DNA from: Sternotherus odoratus
Taxonomy: Eukaryota; Chordata; Testudines; Kinosternidae
DNA: 64,000 nt
Direction: 5' to 3'
Assembly (NCBI GenBank): GCA_032164245.1
Contig: JAVMKO010000006.1
Location: 105,479,310 to 105,543,309, forward strand
In this document: in pieces, positions 10,943-22,647 of the stretch
Position numbering within the stretch: the stretch's first letter is position 1
Layout: every line of letters starts with the position of its first letter
Made by a program: the position numbers and the translations under genes
The notes under the pieces: model-generated
Database searches by the model: none
Seen by the model: the letters and a program-made list of their open reading frames with translations, nothing else
Told to the model about the DNA's origin: nothing

Positions 10943-12022
10943 TGTGACGGTGCTGTTCCTGGTGGGATCCAACTGTGAGTGTCAGATCAGGACAGATTGC
11001 TTCCAAAAGGGCAACTACAGCCCAAAGCTGGGGTTTTTCCACACTAAGGCAAACCAAACCAGCTAAACAGAAAAGACTTTGGTCTCACCCCACTGGCTAA
11101 CCACAAGTCACACAAGCAATCCCCTTAACACACTCCAGATTCCCAGTATCACCACCACCAGCCACCTGTCCTGGGGACCAATGGTTATGAAAACCAATAC
11201 CCCAAATAAAGAAAACGGTTCTCCCCAATTCCAAGGAATCAGGCCCCAGATCCAGGTCAATATACAAATCAGATCTTACCACAAATCACGCTGTTGCCAA
11301 TCCTTTAGAATCTAAAATCTAAAGGTTGATTATAAAAGGAAAAAGGTATAGGTGAGGGTTAAGAATGGTTAAAAGAAATCAATTACATGCAGTAATGGCA
11401 CATCTCTTAGCTCAGGCTTGCAGCAAAGGTAGAATAAACTGCAGGTTCAAATCAAAGTCTTTGGATGCATTCCATTTGGGGGATGGGTCAGTACCATTGT
11501 CCAGAGTTCCCTGAGTAGCAAATTTCCATCCAAAGCTGGAAACAAGGGAGGCTGAAGACTGGATGTGAAAAGACAAAATGGAGAATGCTTCTTCCAGCTT
11601 TTATAGACTCTCTCTACTGGGCCAAGACCCTCCTCCTCCTTTTGCAGAGTCCGGTTGCAAGATGGAGGCTCACAGTCACAAGGTCCAATCACCAGACTCC
11701 CCAGGATTCAGTTTCTGACCAGGCAGATGACATTCCTAGAGCAGCTCGGGTGTGGACAGGCATATACAAAGTCCATTGTGTGGTTGATGTCCCTTAATGG
11801 GCCATCAGGTAGCCCCAGCATGTCTGAGCCTTCACAGGAGCCAAGCCTAATCTTGAAGTACAGGCACCTTTAACTTTAGTTACAAAATAGATACACACAT
11901 ATGGAATAGATACACACATATGGAATAGATACATACATAAGACACCTGTTATGACCCCCTTCACATAATATTTCGTGCACCCATTGATCTACACGGTACC
12001 AAACTATTTCAGTACCGTGACA
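10943..12022 (-). mobile_element. solo ERV LTR, 1,080 bp
   Basis: Begins TGTGACGGT and ends ACCGTGACA, a terminal inverted pair with TG...CA ends. It is flanked by ACCCC at 10,938-10,942 and again at 12,023-12,027, a 5-bp target duplication. On the minus strand CTATAAAAGCTGG (near 11,600) looks like a TATA box, suggesting minus orientation. No internal retroviral sequence is attached, so it is a solo LTR left by recombination. A truncated relative lies at 60,838-61,596. Small open frames inside are not genes. Confidence 0.82.
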
Positions 12023-12027
12023 ACCCC

Positions 12028-12251
12028 TACTTCCTCTGGCCATGCTCATAATGCCTCCTCCTCACTTCTTTGTCTCCTTTGATCCAGAAGTGAAAATGCC
12101 AAGGTCAGGGCAGGCTGCAAAAAGGGGGATATTCCCCAAACTGGTGGTTAACTCTGAATATCTTGGCAGCATCTCTGCTGATGCTGCAACAACGTATCTC
12201 TGAGTAGGCCGGTTCACTCCCGATTATTTTGTTAATTTTATTTATTTCCTA
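12028..12251. other. intergenic segment, CR1-adjacent
   Basis: The last part matches the sequence next to the CR1 tails at 33.6 and 46.65 kb (AATTTTATTTATTTCCTA), which supplies the empty site for the Helitron. No gene. Confidence 0.5.
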
Positions 12252-12675
12252 CTAGCACAAATACCCGGCATTGCTCGGGTCCATTGGAGGGGGGAGGGTG
12301 GTGTGATTTAAAAAAAATTGATTCTTACCTGAGGGGGGAGAGAGCTGAGCGAGTGGGGGGGCTTTGGAGGGGGGAGGGAGGAGAGATCTGAGCGAGTGTG
12401 GGGTCCATTGGAGGGGGCTATTATTACATCATAACTATGTCACAGAGAACAGCAGGTGTTAACCTGCTGCCCAGCTGATGTTAATGGTCTTTAAATAATT
12501 TCACCCCTAGGGGGTGTCAGAGGTGAGATTTGAAAAAAATTCAATTCTTACCCTGATTAGGACCCTAAAGCCTATAACTGTACCAAATTTCAAGTATCTA
12601 GCTCAAACAGTGTGGAAGGAGTTAGGGAACTTACATACACACACGCATACACCATTTGACTTTTATATATATAGA
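12252..12675 (-). mobile_element. non-autonomous Helitron, 424 bp
   Basis: Read on the minus strand it starts TCTATATATATAAAAG, continues CAAATGGTGTATGCGTGTG, and ends with a GC-rich hairpin (ACCCGAGCAATGCCGGGT) followed by TATTTGTGCTAG. TC start, 3' hairpin and CTAG end are the Helitron signature. It lies between A and T as Helitrons do. Paralogous sequence at 33.61 and 46.65 kb reads straight through TTTCCTA|TATCT without it. No Rep/helicase is encoded. Confidence 0.88.
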
Positions 12676-12699
12676 TAACTTATAGTTCGTGAAACAGAG

Positions 12700-13970
12700 T
12701 GTGATGTTACAATCCTTCATAGAAATATCCATTTGAATGTAAATATAACATACTGGAATATGTTTTGTACTAAATATTTCATGTAAGAGATGTCTGCAAA
12801 GGTTATGATCTACTGAATAGATTCATCCTATTTGTATGCATATATCATTTTTGTGCTCAATGTTATGAAATTTGGCTATGTTCTTGTCTTATTTTAAGTA
12901 GCTTCAGTGAAGCATTTGATCAGATTCCAGAAAAAAGACTATTCTCAGTAAGTGCTCAATCAAGAAACACTTAAGCTAAGAATGAACTTTGAGAGACGCC
13001 AATCCACATCTGAGTTTTCCTGGGAATGTGGCGTTGGCCTGTAAGAAACTTTGTCATGCATGGACCAGTGAATTGTTCATAGGACAACAAACCTCCATCT
13101 TAGTGCTGGATTCTGCACAGGAGAGGGGAAGGGGTTTCCACCCACAAGAGAGAGACTACATAAGCCCTTGGGGAAATCCCTCTATTTCATCTTTAGATGT
13201 CACAAATAATAGCCTCTCCACCCCACAGAGAAGCCTAAAAGAAATTGGAACAAAGGACAGTGAGTGCAGGGAGTTTTGTCTTCAGCGGGCTCAAGAGAGA
13301 ACCTCTTCATCCCCACAGATACCTGAAAGAAACTGGAACAGTGGATCTTGACTACAGGAATGTGAGTGATTGCTGGGCCTAGACTAGGAGGAAGTCTTTC
13401 TGTAAAAGTGTCTTATTGGAGCATCTCTGAGGCTGAGATTTACCTGCCTTTAGTTTTCAGTGTATTAGGCTTAGACTTGCATGTTTTATTTTATGTTACT
13501 TGATAATTCCCCTTGTTCTGTCGATTACTATTGGAACCACTTAAATCCTACTTTCTGTATTTCATAAAATCACTTTTTACTTATTAATTAAGCCAGAGTA
13601 TGTATTACTAAATGGGGGTAGGGGGAAACAGCTGTGCATATCTCTCTATCGGTGTTATCGAGGGTGAACAATCTAGGAGTTTACTCTGCATAAGAGGGTA
13701 AAACATGTTATTCAGGGTTTGGACCCCATTGACAGTTGAGCATCTGAGTGTTAAATAGAGGAACACTTCTCAAGCTGCTTTCATTTAAGCCACCAGCTGT
13801 TAGGGGATGCGGATCAGACCTGGGTATGGGGTTTTTTTAGCAGGCCAGCGGGTCTGACTCAAACCAGGCAGGGCACTGAAATCCCAAGCTGCCAGGGCAG
13901 GAAAGAAAATGGAATCTTGGCACCTCAGTTGGCAGCTCCCGAGGGGGTTTCTGTGACCCAGACTGTCACA
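12700..13970. mobile_element. ERV-type LTR, related to the OR-unit LTR
   Basis: Starts TGTGATGTTAC and ends GACTGTCACA. It shares with the LTR at 6.9-8.2 kb the phrases GTTATGATCTACTGA, TTCATCCTATTTGT, the GTATTAGGCTTAGACTT stretch and CTCTCTATCGGTGTTAT. It interrupts sequence that at 33.66 kb continues from GTGAAACAGAG into the CR1 tail. No target duplication is visible. Confidence 0.6.
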
Positions 13971-14185
13971 GGTGAGTGCCCAGGTCTCTCTGAATTTCCA
14001 GTCCCTTTGAGGTGCTTCAAGCTAGGCACCCAAGATCACTATTCACTTTTGAAAAGCTTTCATCCAGTGAGCAGCTTCACTCTTCTAGCCTTCACCCCCC
14101 ACCTCAGGCCCAAACCCATAAAGGGAGCGAGTGCTAGTAGCATTCTTTAAACATCACTGTTTTCCCCACTCTGCCATTTGAAAGC

Positions 14186-14640
14186 TTGATCCCCAGCTGC
14201 TCTGCATCAGCAGAACTCTCTGGATGCCAACGGACCAGGTGTTCAGCTGGTGCAAATCAGCCTTTGCCCCATTGATGCCAGTGGAGCAGGTGTAAATATG
14301 AAATGCTCCATGCAAGTTGTTTGTCCAGATCTCCTGCTAATGTACATTGGCCATAAACACCATGTAACTCAACAGTGCCAGATCCCCAGGTGGCATAAAT
14401 CAGTTTAGATCCACTGATGTCCGTGGGCTGGATCCTCTGGTGGTGTGAAGCAAAGGGGCCCCATTGACGTCTCTAGACCAGATTCTTTGCTGGTGTATCT
14501 GACCCCACTCATTTGGAGCTCTGGGGGGGGGGGGGGTGTAAATTGGAATGGTCTCATTGAAGTCAACAGGCCAGAGCCACAGCAGATGTGACTCCTGTGC
14601 TGATTGGCACCCGCAAAGGATCTGACCTAAGGCTCACCAA
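14186..14640. repeat. degenerate tandem repeat with CAGCTGGTG core
   Basis: Diverged units of roughly 60-70 bp each carry variants of 'GATCCCCAGCTGGTGTAAATC' and 'CCATTGATGCCAGTGGAGC'. A related fragment lies near 15,955-16,015. A G homopolymer occurs near 14,523. Non-coding. Confidence 0.5.
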
Positions 14641-14755
14641 TGCACAGCCTCCTTTCGCTACCTTCTGTATAATGTCCCTACGAATCAGAACCAGCTGACA
14701 ACAGCACTTTTAATGATTAAAACTCTCACAAATTATGGTTTTGGTATTTGACCAG

Positions 14756-15273
14756 CTTGAGGCCGGGTGTACACTAGAAACTTTTTGCCAGTATAGTGAT
14801 GTGGGTTGGGCATGTGATCTTTTTAACAACATTTCTATACCAGCAACAGCCGTAGGGCTTGTCTACACTTCGACTGTCTACAGTGGAACCTCTGTAGTGC
14901 TTTGGTGTAGAGGTTATCAATGCTGATGAGAGATGTTCCCTTGTCAACAGAGGTAATCCACCTCCTTGGGAGCTGGTAGCTAGTGCTGTCTGCTTGGGGT
15001 GTGATGTTTCCACACCTCTGAATCACTAAGCTGGGTTGATCTGAGTTTCTAGTGCAAACCAGCCCCTAGTGGAGATGCAGGTATAATGGCATAAAAAAAA
15101 TGCTTTTGGTGGTATAGTTATTTCGTTTGGGGAATGGATATAAGTTATACCGGCAAAAATGCTCTTCCTGCTTGAATAAACTGAGGCTACACTAGGCAGT
15201 TTGGCAGTGTATCTATACCAGTATAGCTAAAGATGAAAACCTCTTATAGGGTAGACTAGGCCTGAACAAATAG
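14756..15273. mobile_element. nested MITEs, DNA-transposon type
   Basis: An inner element at about 14,857-15,066 (starting GGCTTGTCTACACTT, ending CAAACCAGCCCC, flanked by TAG on both sides) interrupts an outer element whose halves carry GTACACTAGAAACT and CTACACTAGGCAG. The 3-bp TAG flanks fit PIF/Harbinger-type insertion. Exact outer ends are unsure. Confidence 0.45.
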
Positions 15274-16058
15274 CTTTTTCCATTATTGTTCATTACTGCC
15301 TCGTCACTCCAGCCCTTGAAACTTTCTATGTGCAGAGGTTCTAAAAGAGAAATATTCCACTAAATCTGGAAACACCAAGATTCCAACAAATTAAAAGTTC
15401 TATGGGATCATTTTGCAGAGGGAAAACTTTCAGAGGGAATGTAACATACTAGCTAAATGCACCCTGCCCCCATCTAGTGACTGGTCCATAGAGAAGATAA
15501 AGAGAGACCAGCAAAAGAAGTTACTATGCGCTCAAGGGGCCTGGGGCTCTGCTTTGGTGCTGAGTCTTGGGTCCTATAAGCAATTAGGACACTGAGTTCT
15601 GATACAGGACATGTTTTCTAGGCTGGGGGATTTGTGCAAAGCTAAGTTTCTAGGGGAGCACTTGCCTGCAAATGGTCACATTGTCCTTGCTTCAATGTGC
15701 AGAGTTAAGGAGACAGTGCAGGGAAAGTTTCCGCCCTAACACTCCTCCACGGAGAGCTGGCACGATGGCATTCTCTTTGCTTTCCTGAGTCCAAGCATCG
15801 CTCCATGCTGATCCCCTTTTGGCTGCGAGCTATCCCCCAAAGTGGGGGGAGAAGGAGGAGGGAGGTAGGGTCAGGTTCCCCCTCCCTCTTAGAAGGCAGC
15901 AGAGATGACTGGTCCTGGACAGGAGGAGGTGCTGTTCCCTGTGCTCCTGCTGTAAGTCCCACTGATGTTAATAGGTCTATTGATTTCATATCTGGTCCCC
16001 ACTGATTTCAATGTGAATTAGGCATATAAATACCTGTAAGGATCAAAGATGGCTGTGT
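15274..16058. other. intergenic, nothing recognised
   Basis: No gene or clear repeat except the short CACTGATGTTAATAGG/CCACTGATTTCAATG pair near 15,959-16,010, which resembles the tandem repeat at 14.2 kb. Confidence 0.4.
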
Positions 16059-16477
16059 CTAGGGGCAGGTCCCCACTATGACTTAACGTCGACTTTAGCG
16101 ACGTTAAGTTGACATAAACCTGTATCCGTCCTCACACAGATGCCATTTGTGTCGATTTAAAGGGCCCTCAAAATCGACTTCTGTACTCCTCCCTAATGAG
16201 AGGAGTAGCGCTGAAATCGACCTCTCTAGGTTGATTGTGGACTAGTGAGGACACATGGGACGTTATTGGCCTCCAGAGGCTGTCCCACAATGATCCATTC
16301 TGATCGCTCTGGACTGCCTCACTGCTCCACTGTGACCACTCTGGACAGCACTCTCAACTCGCTGCTCTGGCCAGGTAGACAGGAAAAGACCCGGGAACAT
16401 TTGAATAGCATTTCCTGTTTGGTCAGCGTGGCCAACTCACCTGCACAGCTCAGTCACCATTCAGAGCACAAGCCGCC

Positions 16478-17026
16478 ATGCAGACCTCAGCATCACAAGA
16501 TGGCATGCAGAGCTCAGCAGCCCTGGAGACCAGCCAGAGGAAAAGAGCTCCAGCATGGTCCAATCGTGAGGTGTTGGATCTCATCGCTATCTAGGGAGGG
16601 GAATCTGTGATGTTGGAACTCCGCAACAACAAACGGAATGCCAACACGTTTGCCAGGGTCTCCAAGGCCATGCTGGAAAAGGGCCACAAGAGGGATGCCC
16701 AACGGTGCCGTGTGAAAATTAAGGAGCTGAGGGAAGTGTTCCAGAATGCCAAAGAGGCAAACGGACGCTCAGGGGGCGGGCTGCGGACATGCCGGTTCTA
16801 CAATGAACTAAATCAGATAATGGGGGGTGTCCCCACCACCATCACACTGGTCTGCATGGACTCCACTGATGGGATAATCATCAGGCCTGAGGAAGATTCA
16901 GATGAGGACAATGATGATGATGAGGGAAATATCACAGAGCAGCAGGAGGCCAGCGGAGAAACCGTGTTAGCAGACAGCCAGGAGCTGTTTATCACCCTGG
17001 AGCCAGCACCCTCCCAAGCCTCCTAA
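16478..17026 (+). pseudogene. Harbinger accessory Myb/SANT-like protein, exon 1
   Basis: Accessory DNA-binding protein that in PIF/Harbinger systems helps the transposase enter the nucleus and find the element ends. The likely start is the ATG at 16,478 in a good Kozak context (GCCGCCATGC). The trihelix/Myb-SANT region spans codons about 29-110: AWSNREVLDLI, then an in-frame TAG at 16,592-16,594 where a Trp is expected, then helices with KRNANTFARVSKAM and RCRVKIKELREVF, and the CRFYNELNQIMGG end. An acidic run (EEDSDEDNDDDE) follows. The frame ends at 17,024-17,026. I cannot place the splice donor to the second exon. Trp-to-stop inactivates the gene unless it is initiated downstream. Confidence 0.8.
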
Positions 17027-17562
17027 GGGATTACATGACTCATGATTTTTAAAGGAAGCATTTATTAATGATTAACTTGCCCTAAGGACTTAACATGATT
17101 TCATTGCTGGTCAGTTTCTATTCAAAGAGTTTGTCAAGATACTCCGGTATTGACCGGAAGTCCTCTGCGGACATTTCCATGAAGCTATCCAGGAGGTAGC
17201 GATGAATCTTCCACACCAGATTTCTGGGGAGAGCTGCCTTATGTGGCCCCCCCGTGATAGGAGACCATCCCATGCCACGAAAGTAGTAAATAGTCTGGTA
17301 TCATTGAGCAGGCTAGCATTGCGGCGAATGGACCAGGACTTTGCAGTGACTCAAGCAGCATGCGTTCTCTATCTCTCTGAGAAATTCTAAGCAAAGTGAT
17401 GTCATTCATGGTTGCCTGTTTGAAATACGGACTGCAATTAGTAGGGAGATAAAGGTTCCCAGCTGCAAAGTAATCTTTTCCGCTGGAGACCGACCGTGCA
17501 CCCCCCCTTCCAAATGCACACCCACCCCCTTCCCCCCCTCCCCACCCCGGCAACCCATAGCG

Positions 17563-17712
17563 GTAGCTAGCAGGGATTTTGAAGAGTCTGCAAGCAGTTG
17601 CTTCTGCTTAAGATCGAATATGCTCCCAAACCCCCCCCCAACCCCCCGGCAGCCCGTAGCAGTAGCTAGAAGGGATTTTGAAGAGTCTGCAAGCAGTTGC
17701 TTCTGCTTAAGA
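17563..17712. repeat. internal duplication in the Harbinger intron
   Basis: A segment beginning TAGCAGGGATTTTGAAGAG and ending CTTCTGCTTAAGA occurs at about 17,567-17,612 and again, nearly identical, at about 17,667-17,712, separated by C-rich sequence. Two direct copies, period about 100 bp. Confidence 0.7.
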
Positions 17713-18179
17713 CCCCCAGCCAGCCCTTAGCGAGACATTTTTGGTTTTGTTTTGCAGTTCGCGATTCACTGGGAGCCACGCGGTGGGGGGAGGAGGAATC
17801 CACATGGTGGGGGGAAGAGGGTGGGGTTACTCTAGAATATCCAAGTGCTTCTTTTAAATATGGATTTCAGCTTACCATGGCCAGCTGCATGGATGATTTC
17901 AGAAGCCGTGTTGTGCTGAGGCTCGCATATGTGTGTGAGATGCTGTGACTTTTCTGTGAGCCATTCAGTCACTTTTAGGTGTGGAATATGACCTTATACA
18001 GAAACCATATCAGGCCTCTGAATACTGAGGTTGCCAGTTACATAGTACTCCCATTGTGATCCGTCCGAGAATGCATCTGTCTCATAACCTTATAGCTTTC
18101 TTTGCCCACATTTGAATGTATCTGTCTCATAACCTTGAATGTATCTGTCTCATAACTTTGAACCTTTCTTTGCCCACAG

Positions 18180-18805
18180 CTGCACAATTATCTCAGAATC
18201 CCCCGTCCTGCTCCTCACACCATGCATCACAGATATCAAAGCGTAAAAAGAAAACGCGCAATGATATGTTCAATGAACTACTGGAAAACTCGCGCGCTGA
18301 GGCAACCCGCCAGATGGAATGGAGGGAAAGATTGCTCCAGTTAAGGCAGGAATCAAGAGCCTCAGCAGAAAAGGGGGAAGAAATGTGGCTGGAGCGTGAA
18401 GAAAGAAGACAGGAACATGAAGAAAGGTGGATGGATGCTTTGCTCTGGATAATGGAGGACCAAAGCGACATGCTGAGGTGTCTGGTGCAGCTGCAGCAGG
18501 ACCAAAGATTGCCTCTGCAGTCTCTGTCTAACCACCTCCTCTCCCCCCCAAGTCCCATAGCTTCCCCACCCAAAGGTGAGGTGAGAACCCGGGGGGAGGG
18601 GGGGGAAGCTCCGGGGACCGACCCACTCTACCCCACAAGCCAGCACAAGCAGCAGCAGGATAAGTTTATAAAAAAACTTTTAAAAGCTGCTGTTTCTTGG
18701 ACACCCACCTCTCCCCCCTTCCCCCACTCCTCTCTCTGCTCTTCCACCACTGCGACTGCTGGTTTCACTCCTCCCCCACCCCGTTCTGGGCTACCTTGCC
18801 AGTGA
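18180..18805 (+). pseudogene. Harbinger accessory protein, C-terminal exon
   Basis: Likely last exon of the Myb/SANT-type accessory gene. A pyrimidine-rich tract and CCCACAG (ending 18,179) give a plausible acceptor. The encoded region starts with a basic KRKKKTRNDMF segment (possible nuclear localisation signal), followed by a long charged helical stretch rich in Glu, Arg and Gln (coiled coil), then proline- and serine-rich sequence. This order (basic patch, MFNEL, coiled coil) is what I know from turtle Harbinger accessory proteins. No stop interrupts this exon, but exon 1 carries one, so the whole gene is a pseudogene. Confidence 0.65.
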
Positions 18806-18833
18806 TCCCCTGTATTTGTGTTTGTGATGAAGC

Positions 18834-18873
18834 AATAAAGAAAGCATGATTTTTAAAACAGTGTATTTATTTC
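18834..18873. terminator. tail-to-tail poly(A) signals of the two Harbinger genes
   Basis: AATAAA on the plus strand at 18,834-18,839 follows the accessory gene. TTTATT at 18,868-18,873 is AATAAA on the minus strand, below the transposase remnant. The two signals lie only about 30 bp apart, consistent with convergent genes ending at the same place. Confidence 0.55.
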
Positions 18874-18955
18874 CTCTGCAAGCATCAGGAGGGGGGAGGG
18901 AAAGAGGGTGCAAGGACAGCAGGCTTAGGGCCGAGCAGAGCAAGGAAGAGGGTTG

Positions 18956-20270
18956 TCAAACGCCATCTTGGGCACTCATAAAACTAGTTTTCAAGGCATC
19001 CATGAGGCGCAGCGCGTCATGGTGCGCTCTTCTACTTTCCCTGCTGTTTGGCTGCTGGTAAGCAGCGGACAGGAAATTTGCCTCTGCCTCCCAGCCTACC
19101 ATAAACGTTTCCCCCTTGCTCTCACAGAGATTGTGGAACACAGAGCAAGAAGCAATAACAATGGGGATATTTCTCTCGCTGATGTCTGAGCGAATCAGGA
19201 ATGAATGTCATCTCCCCTTCAGTCGGCCAAATGCACACTCTACTGCCATCCTGCACTTGCTCAGCCTGTAGTTGAACAGCTCCTGCCCCTGTCCAGGGCT
19301 CCTGTGTAGGGCTTCATAAGCCAGGGCATTAGGGGGTAGGCTGGGTCCCCAATGATAACGATCGGCATTTCCACCCCCCCACGGAAATTTTCTGGTCGGG
19401 GAAGAAAATCCCTTGCTGCAGCTGTCTAAAAATCCTAGAGTTCCTGAAAACACGAGCGTCATGAAGCTTTCCCAGCCATCCCACGTACAGGTCGGTGAAA
19501 CATCCCTTGTGGTCAACCACTGCTTGCATGACCATAGAATAATATCCCTTCCAGTTTCTGTACTCGACGGCCTCGTAGTCCGGTGCAAGGATAGGGATAT
19601 GAGTCCCATCTATAGCCCCTCCACAGTTAGGGAATCCCATGGCAGCAAAGCCATCTATTGTAGCTTGCAGGTTTCCGAGGTTTATAACCCTGGGTAGTAG
19701 CTGCTCGACGATTGTCCTGATTACTTCCATCACAGCAGACTCCACTGTAGATTTACCCACCCCAAACTGATTCGCGACTGACCGGTAGCTGTCTGGCGTT
19801 GCAAGCTTCCAGAGGGCTATCGTCACTCGCTTCTCAACTGTGAGGGCTGCTCTCATTCTGGTATTCTTGCATCGGAGGGCCGCGGAAAGCAAGTCACAAA
19901 GTTCCATGAACGTGCCCTTACGCATGCAAAAGTTTCTGAGCCACTGGGAGTCATCCCAGACCCGCAGCACTATGCGATCCCACCAGTCCGTGCTTGTTTC
20001 CCTGGCCCAGAATCGGCGTTCGATGGCATGAGCCTGCCCCATTGCCACCAAATTTGCCAGATTGTTGGTCGCCCTACTTCCAAAAACATCAGTGTCCCTG
20101 TCCCTGCTGTGCATGTCCAGGTCCATCTCCTCATCACTGTCGTCAGGTTCCGGAAAGCGCAGTTGACTCCGGATCGCATTCCTCTGCAGACGGTACAGCA
20201 TAAAATCCACAACCGTGCGCGAGGTCTTCACAATGGCCAGTACTGCAGCGGTGGCATCAGCGGGCTCCAT
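18956..20270 (-). pseudogene. Harbinger DDE transposase (HARBI1-type), broken
   Basis: Nuclease/transposase that would cut and paste the element. The start is Met at 20,270. An acidic segment with DDSDEEMDLD lies near residue 40, a helix-turn-helix region with RSVANQFGVGKSTVESAV follows near residues 165-185, then GGAIDGTHIPI (first Asp), and LHDARVF (second Asp). After this the frame changes at a homopolymer near 19,373-19,380, and again near 19,283. The third acidic residue is in MAVECAFGRLKGR. A TGA at 19,208-19,210 then replaces an expected Trp, and the C-terminal FHNLCES region continues in the same frame to 18,956. Two frameshifts and a stop make it non-functional. Homopolymer length could be a sequencing issue, but the TGA is not. 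Confidence 0.88.
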
Positions 20271-20622
20271 GCTTGCAGAGCTATGGCGTTAGCATGGCGC
20301 AGAGAAAGGGCACGAATAATGGGATGCCTACCCACAGTGCATCACTCGAAATGGAGTCTGCAGCATGAAAAAAGGGCACAAAATTATGAAATGCCTACGC
20401 ATAATGCAGCACTCGAAATGGTGCCTGCTGGGGACTCCGGGAACTGTGGGATAGGTACCCACAGTGCAACGCTCACTAAGTCGACGCTTGCAACAGTTGT
20501 GTGGACAGACACTGCCGACTTGCTGTGCTTTATGGGGAAGCACAAAATCGGCTCTATACACTCTGCTTTAAAAAATCGACTTAAAGGAAATCGACCTACT
20601 GCTGTAGTGAAGACATACCCTA

Positions 20623-22525
20623 GGAGGCACAGTCAGGTCCCGCACAATACAAGGAACAGTCCAGCTCTTCCCTTGCTGCTATCGAATCTACTGTCCCCAC
20701 TGGACGGCATTGCTGCAGGTTACCAGTCCTTTCTAGCTCTTTGCACCATGAGTGCAGAGGTCAGCAAGGTGGGCCCTTAAAGCATTTGGCTCTTGGTGAA
20801 TTCTCTGTCAAATGTTGGGTCCCCAGCCTCCAACTGTGTGTTTGCCCCACTAGAGCTCACCTCCCTTCCCTGCCACAGGCACCCTAAATGTTATACTATA
20901 GATCCTCTCAACTAAAGTGTGTTGGTAGAGATTGTGTGTGTGTGTGTGAGTGTGCACGCGTGCACACATATCCTACACATGTAATGTAACTGAAACCATG
21001 AGAGGCAAATCAGGATTTGATGCAGAGCTGCGGGCATGTGTGGGAATCCTGCAGATTCGAGATGAGCTGGATGGGATGGGAATGCCAGGGGATCCAGGAG
21101 TAGAAAGAGAAAGGCCAAGAGGGTTGCAACAGATAAGAAATGAAGTGTGCTGCCTATCTGGGGTGTGGGTGGATTTTCAAAACATTCTTTTCTGTCTTTA
21201 GCAACTGGTTTTAATTGTTTTTTTATTCAGCGCTGAATTCACCCAAACAGTTCCAAACATGGAATTTTCTCTCTGCATTATTTTAAAACAGGAAATTAAG
21301 TCTGTACATGGGTCCATAGATTTTAAGGCCAGAAGAGGTCATGATTATCAGATACTCTCATGCCCTGCATGACACAGGTCAGAATATTCCAATCATTCCT
21401 GCAGCGAATTGAATGATTCTATCCTGTGGGAGAGCCTGTTTCGTAACCTGTGGCTGTGACAGCAGTTTCAGTTAATAACATGTTTATCCTGTGCATATTT
21501 TTTCAATGTTTTCCCTGGCATTAAGGTGCATCCAATCAAGATGTGTCTGTCCTGATTTACAAGTTATGGGCAGAGGGCATGTGGGCTATAGAGAGGTGGC
21601 TATGTAGGCCTGACATTAGTAGAATTAATAGCAATATTTGACTGATACTAATATAGTCCCTGGAACAACACTTTTGAATTTCAAATGTATCTTCTGTGCA
21701 GTTCTGCAGTTACAAATCAAATAATTAGTTTCTCTCTCTGTATGTTCCCGCTTAGGGAATTCTCTGCTGGTAATTTCTTTAATTCCCCGATGAGGAACAA
21801 GGTAATGCACTTTGGAGATTCTGCTTGTTCAAAATAATCACCCTGGCTCTGGCAACAAAACAAAAATGAAAATTCCAGGGAGGTGACACTTCCAGGTGCC
21901 TCCATCTCAGGACCTGAGGTGATTAATTTAGTGTAATTGACCCATCTCTGCAGAAACTCTATTAGCTACTGACTATTTTAATAAGCTCCCAGTGGAAATG
22001 ATTAGAAAGTTTGTGCCTGCCAAGCTTTGATTGCGTAACTTGGGAGCAAGTTTGGAAGTGTGGTTAAAGTGGGTCCACTGTGCATCATTAAGATCTGAAT
22101 GTGTTTCAAAGACATTGCAAACATTCATTGAAATTAGCAGGGCAGAAGCTGCGTTATTGCACAAGACCCTTGCTTCCCAGATATCTCAGCAGTGAGATAT
22201 TTTCCAGCACGAACCAAGCCTGTGGAAAATGTGAGGACAGTGTTGAATATAGGGGCCCCCTGAAGCTGTTGGCTCTCCCCAAGACACAAGACCCCAAAGG
22301 ACAGTATGGCCCTGGAACAATACGGCTATCTAAGCATAAAGCTTATTAATGTTTACATTAGGACTACCATATAGAGACTACCATATAGGCCTGACACCTA
22401 ATGCTCTGTAGGTGAGAAATAACACTCAGATAATGCCATCTAGGACTAAGGCCTAACAATCTTTAGGTAAGCAATGCCACTGTCACAATACAGAGCAACT
22501 GCACTTGTAATTTCCCCCTCCCTGA
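20623..22525. other. intergenic, short repeats only
   Basis: A GT/TG microsatellite lies at about 20,932-20,970. Near 21,308-21,425 the phrases ATAGATTTTAAGGCCAGAAG and CTGCATGACACAGGTCAGAA resemble a CR1-group tail in reverse orientation. The rest has no recognisable gene. Confidence 0.45.
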
Positions 22526-22527
22526 TA

Positions 22528-22647
22528 GGGTGATCAGACAGCAAGTGTGAAAAATTGGGACAGGGAATGGGGAGTAATAGGAGCCTATATAAGAAAAAGA
22601 CCCTAAAAATGGGACTGTCCTTATAAAATCGGGACATCTGGTCACCC
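22528..22647. mobile_element. TA-flanked MITE, 120 bp
   Basis: Left end GGGTGATCAGAC and right end (minus strand) GGGTGACCAGAT form terminal inverted repeats, with TA dinucleotides at 22,526-22,527 and 22,648-22,649. The interior has GGGACTGTCCTTATAAAATC. TA flanks suggest a Tc1/mariner-group origin; the family is not assigned. Confidence 0.7.

Larger units (their letters stand above)
16062..20619. mobile_element. PIF/Harbinger DNA transposon, near full length
   Basis: A 4.56-kb element flanked by CTA at 16,059-16,061 and 20,620-20,622, matching the 3-bp duplication typical of PIF/Harbinger. Ends are imperfect inverted repeats (left GGGGCAGGTCCCCACTA, right on the minus strand GGTATGTCTTCACTAC). 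It carries two convergent genes: a Myb/SANT-type DNA-binding protein on the plus strand and a DDE transposase of the HARBI1 type on the minus strand. Both are broken, so the copy is not autonomous. A subterminal hairpin with perfect 11-bp arms lies at 16,081-16,109. Confidence 0.9.

Noticed and set aside
16514..16702. Minus-strand frame opposite the accessory gene
   Set aside because: Antisense shadow of the Myb/SANT region.
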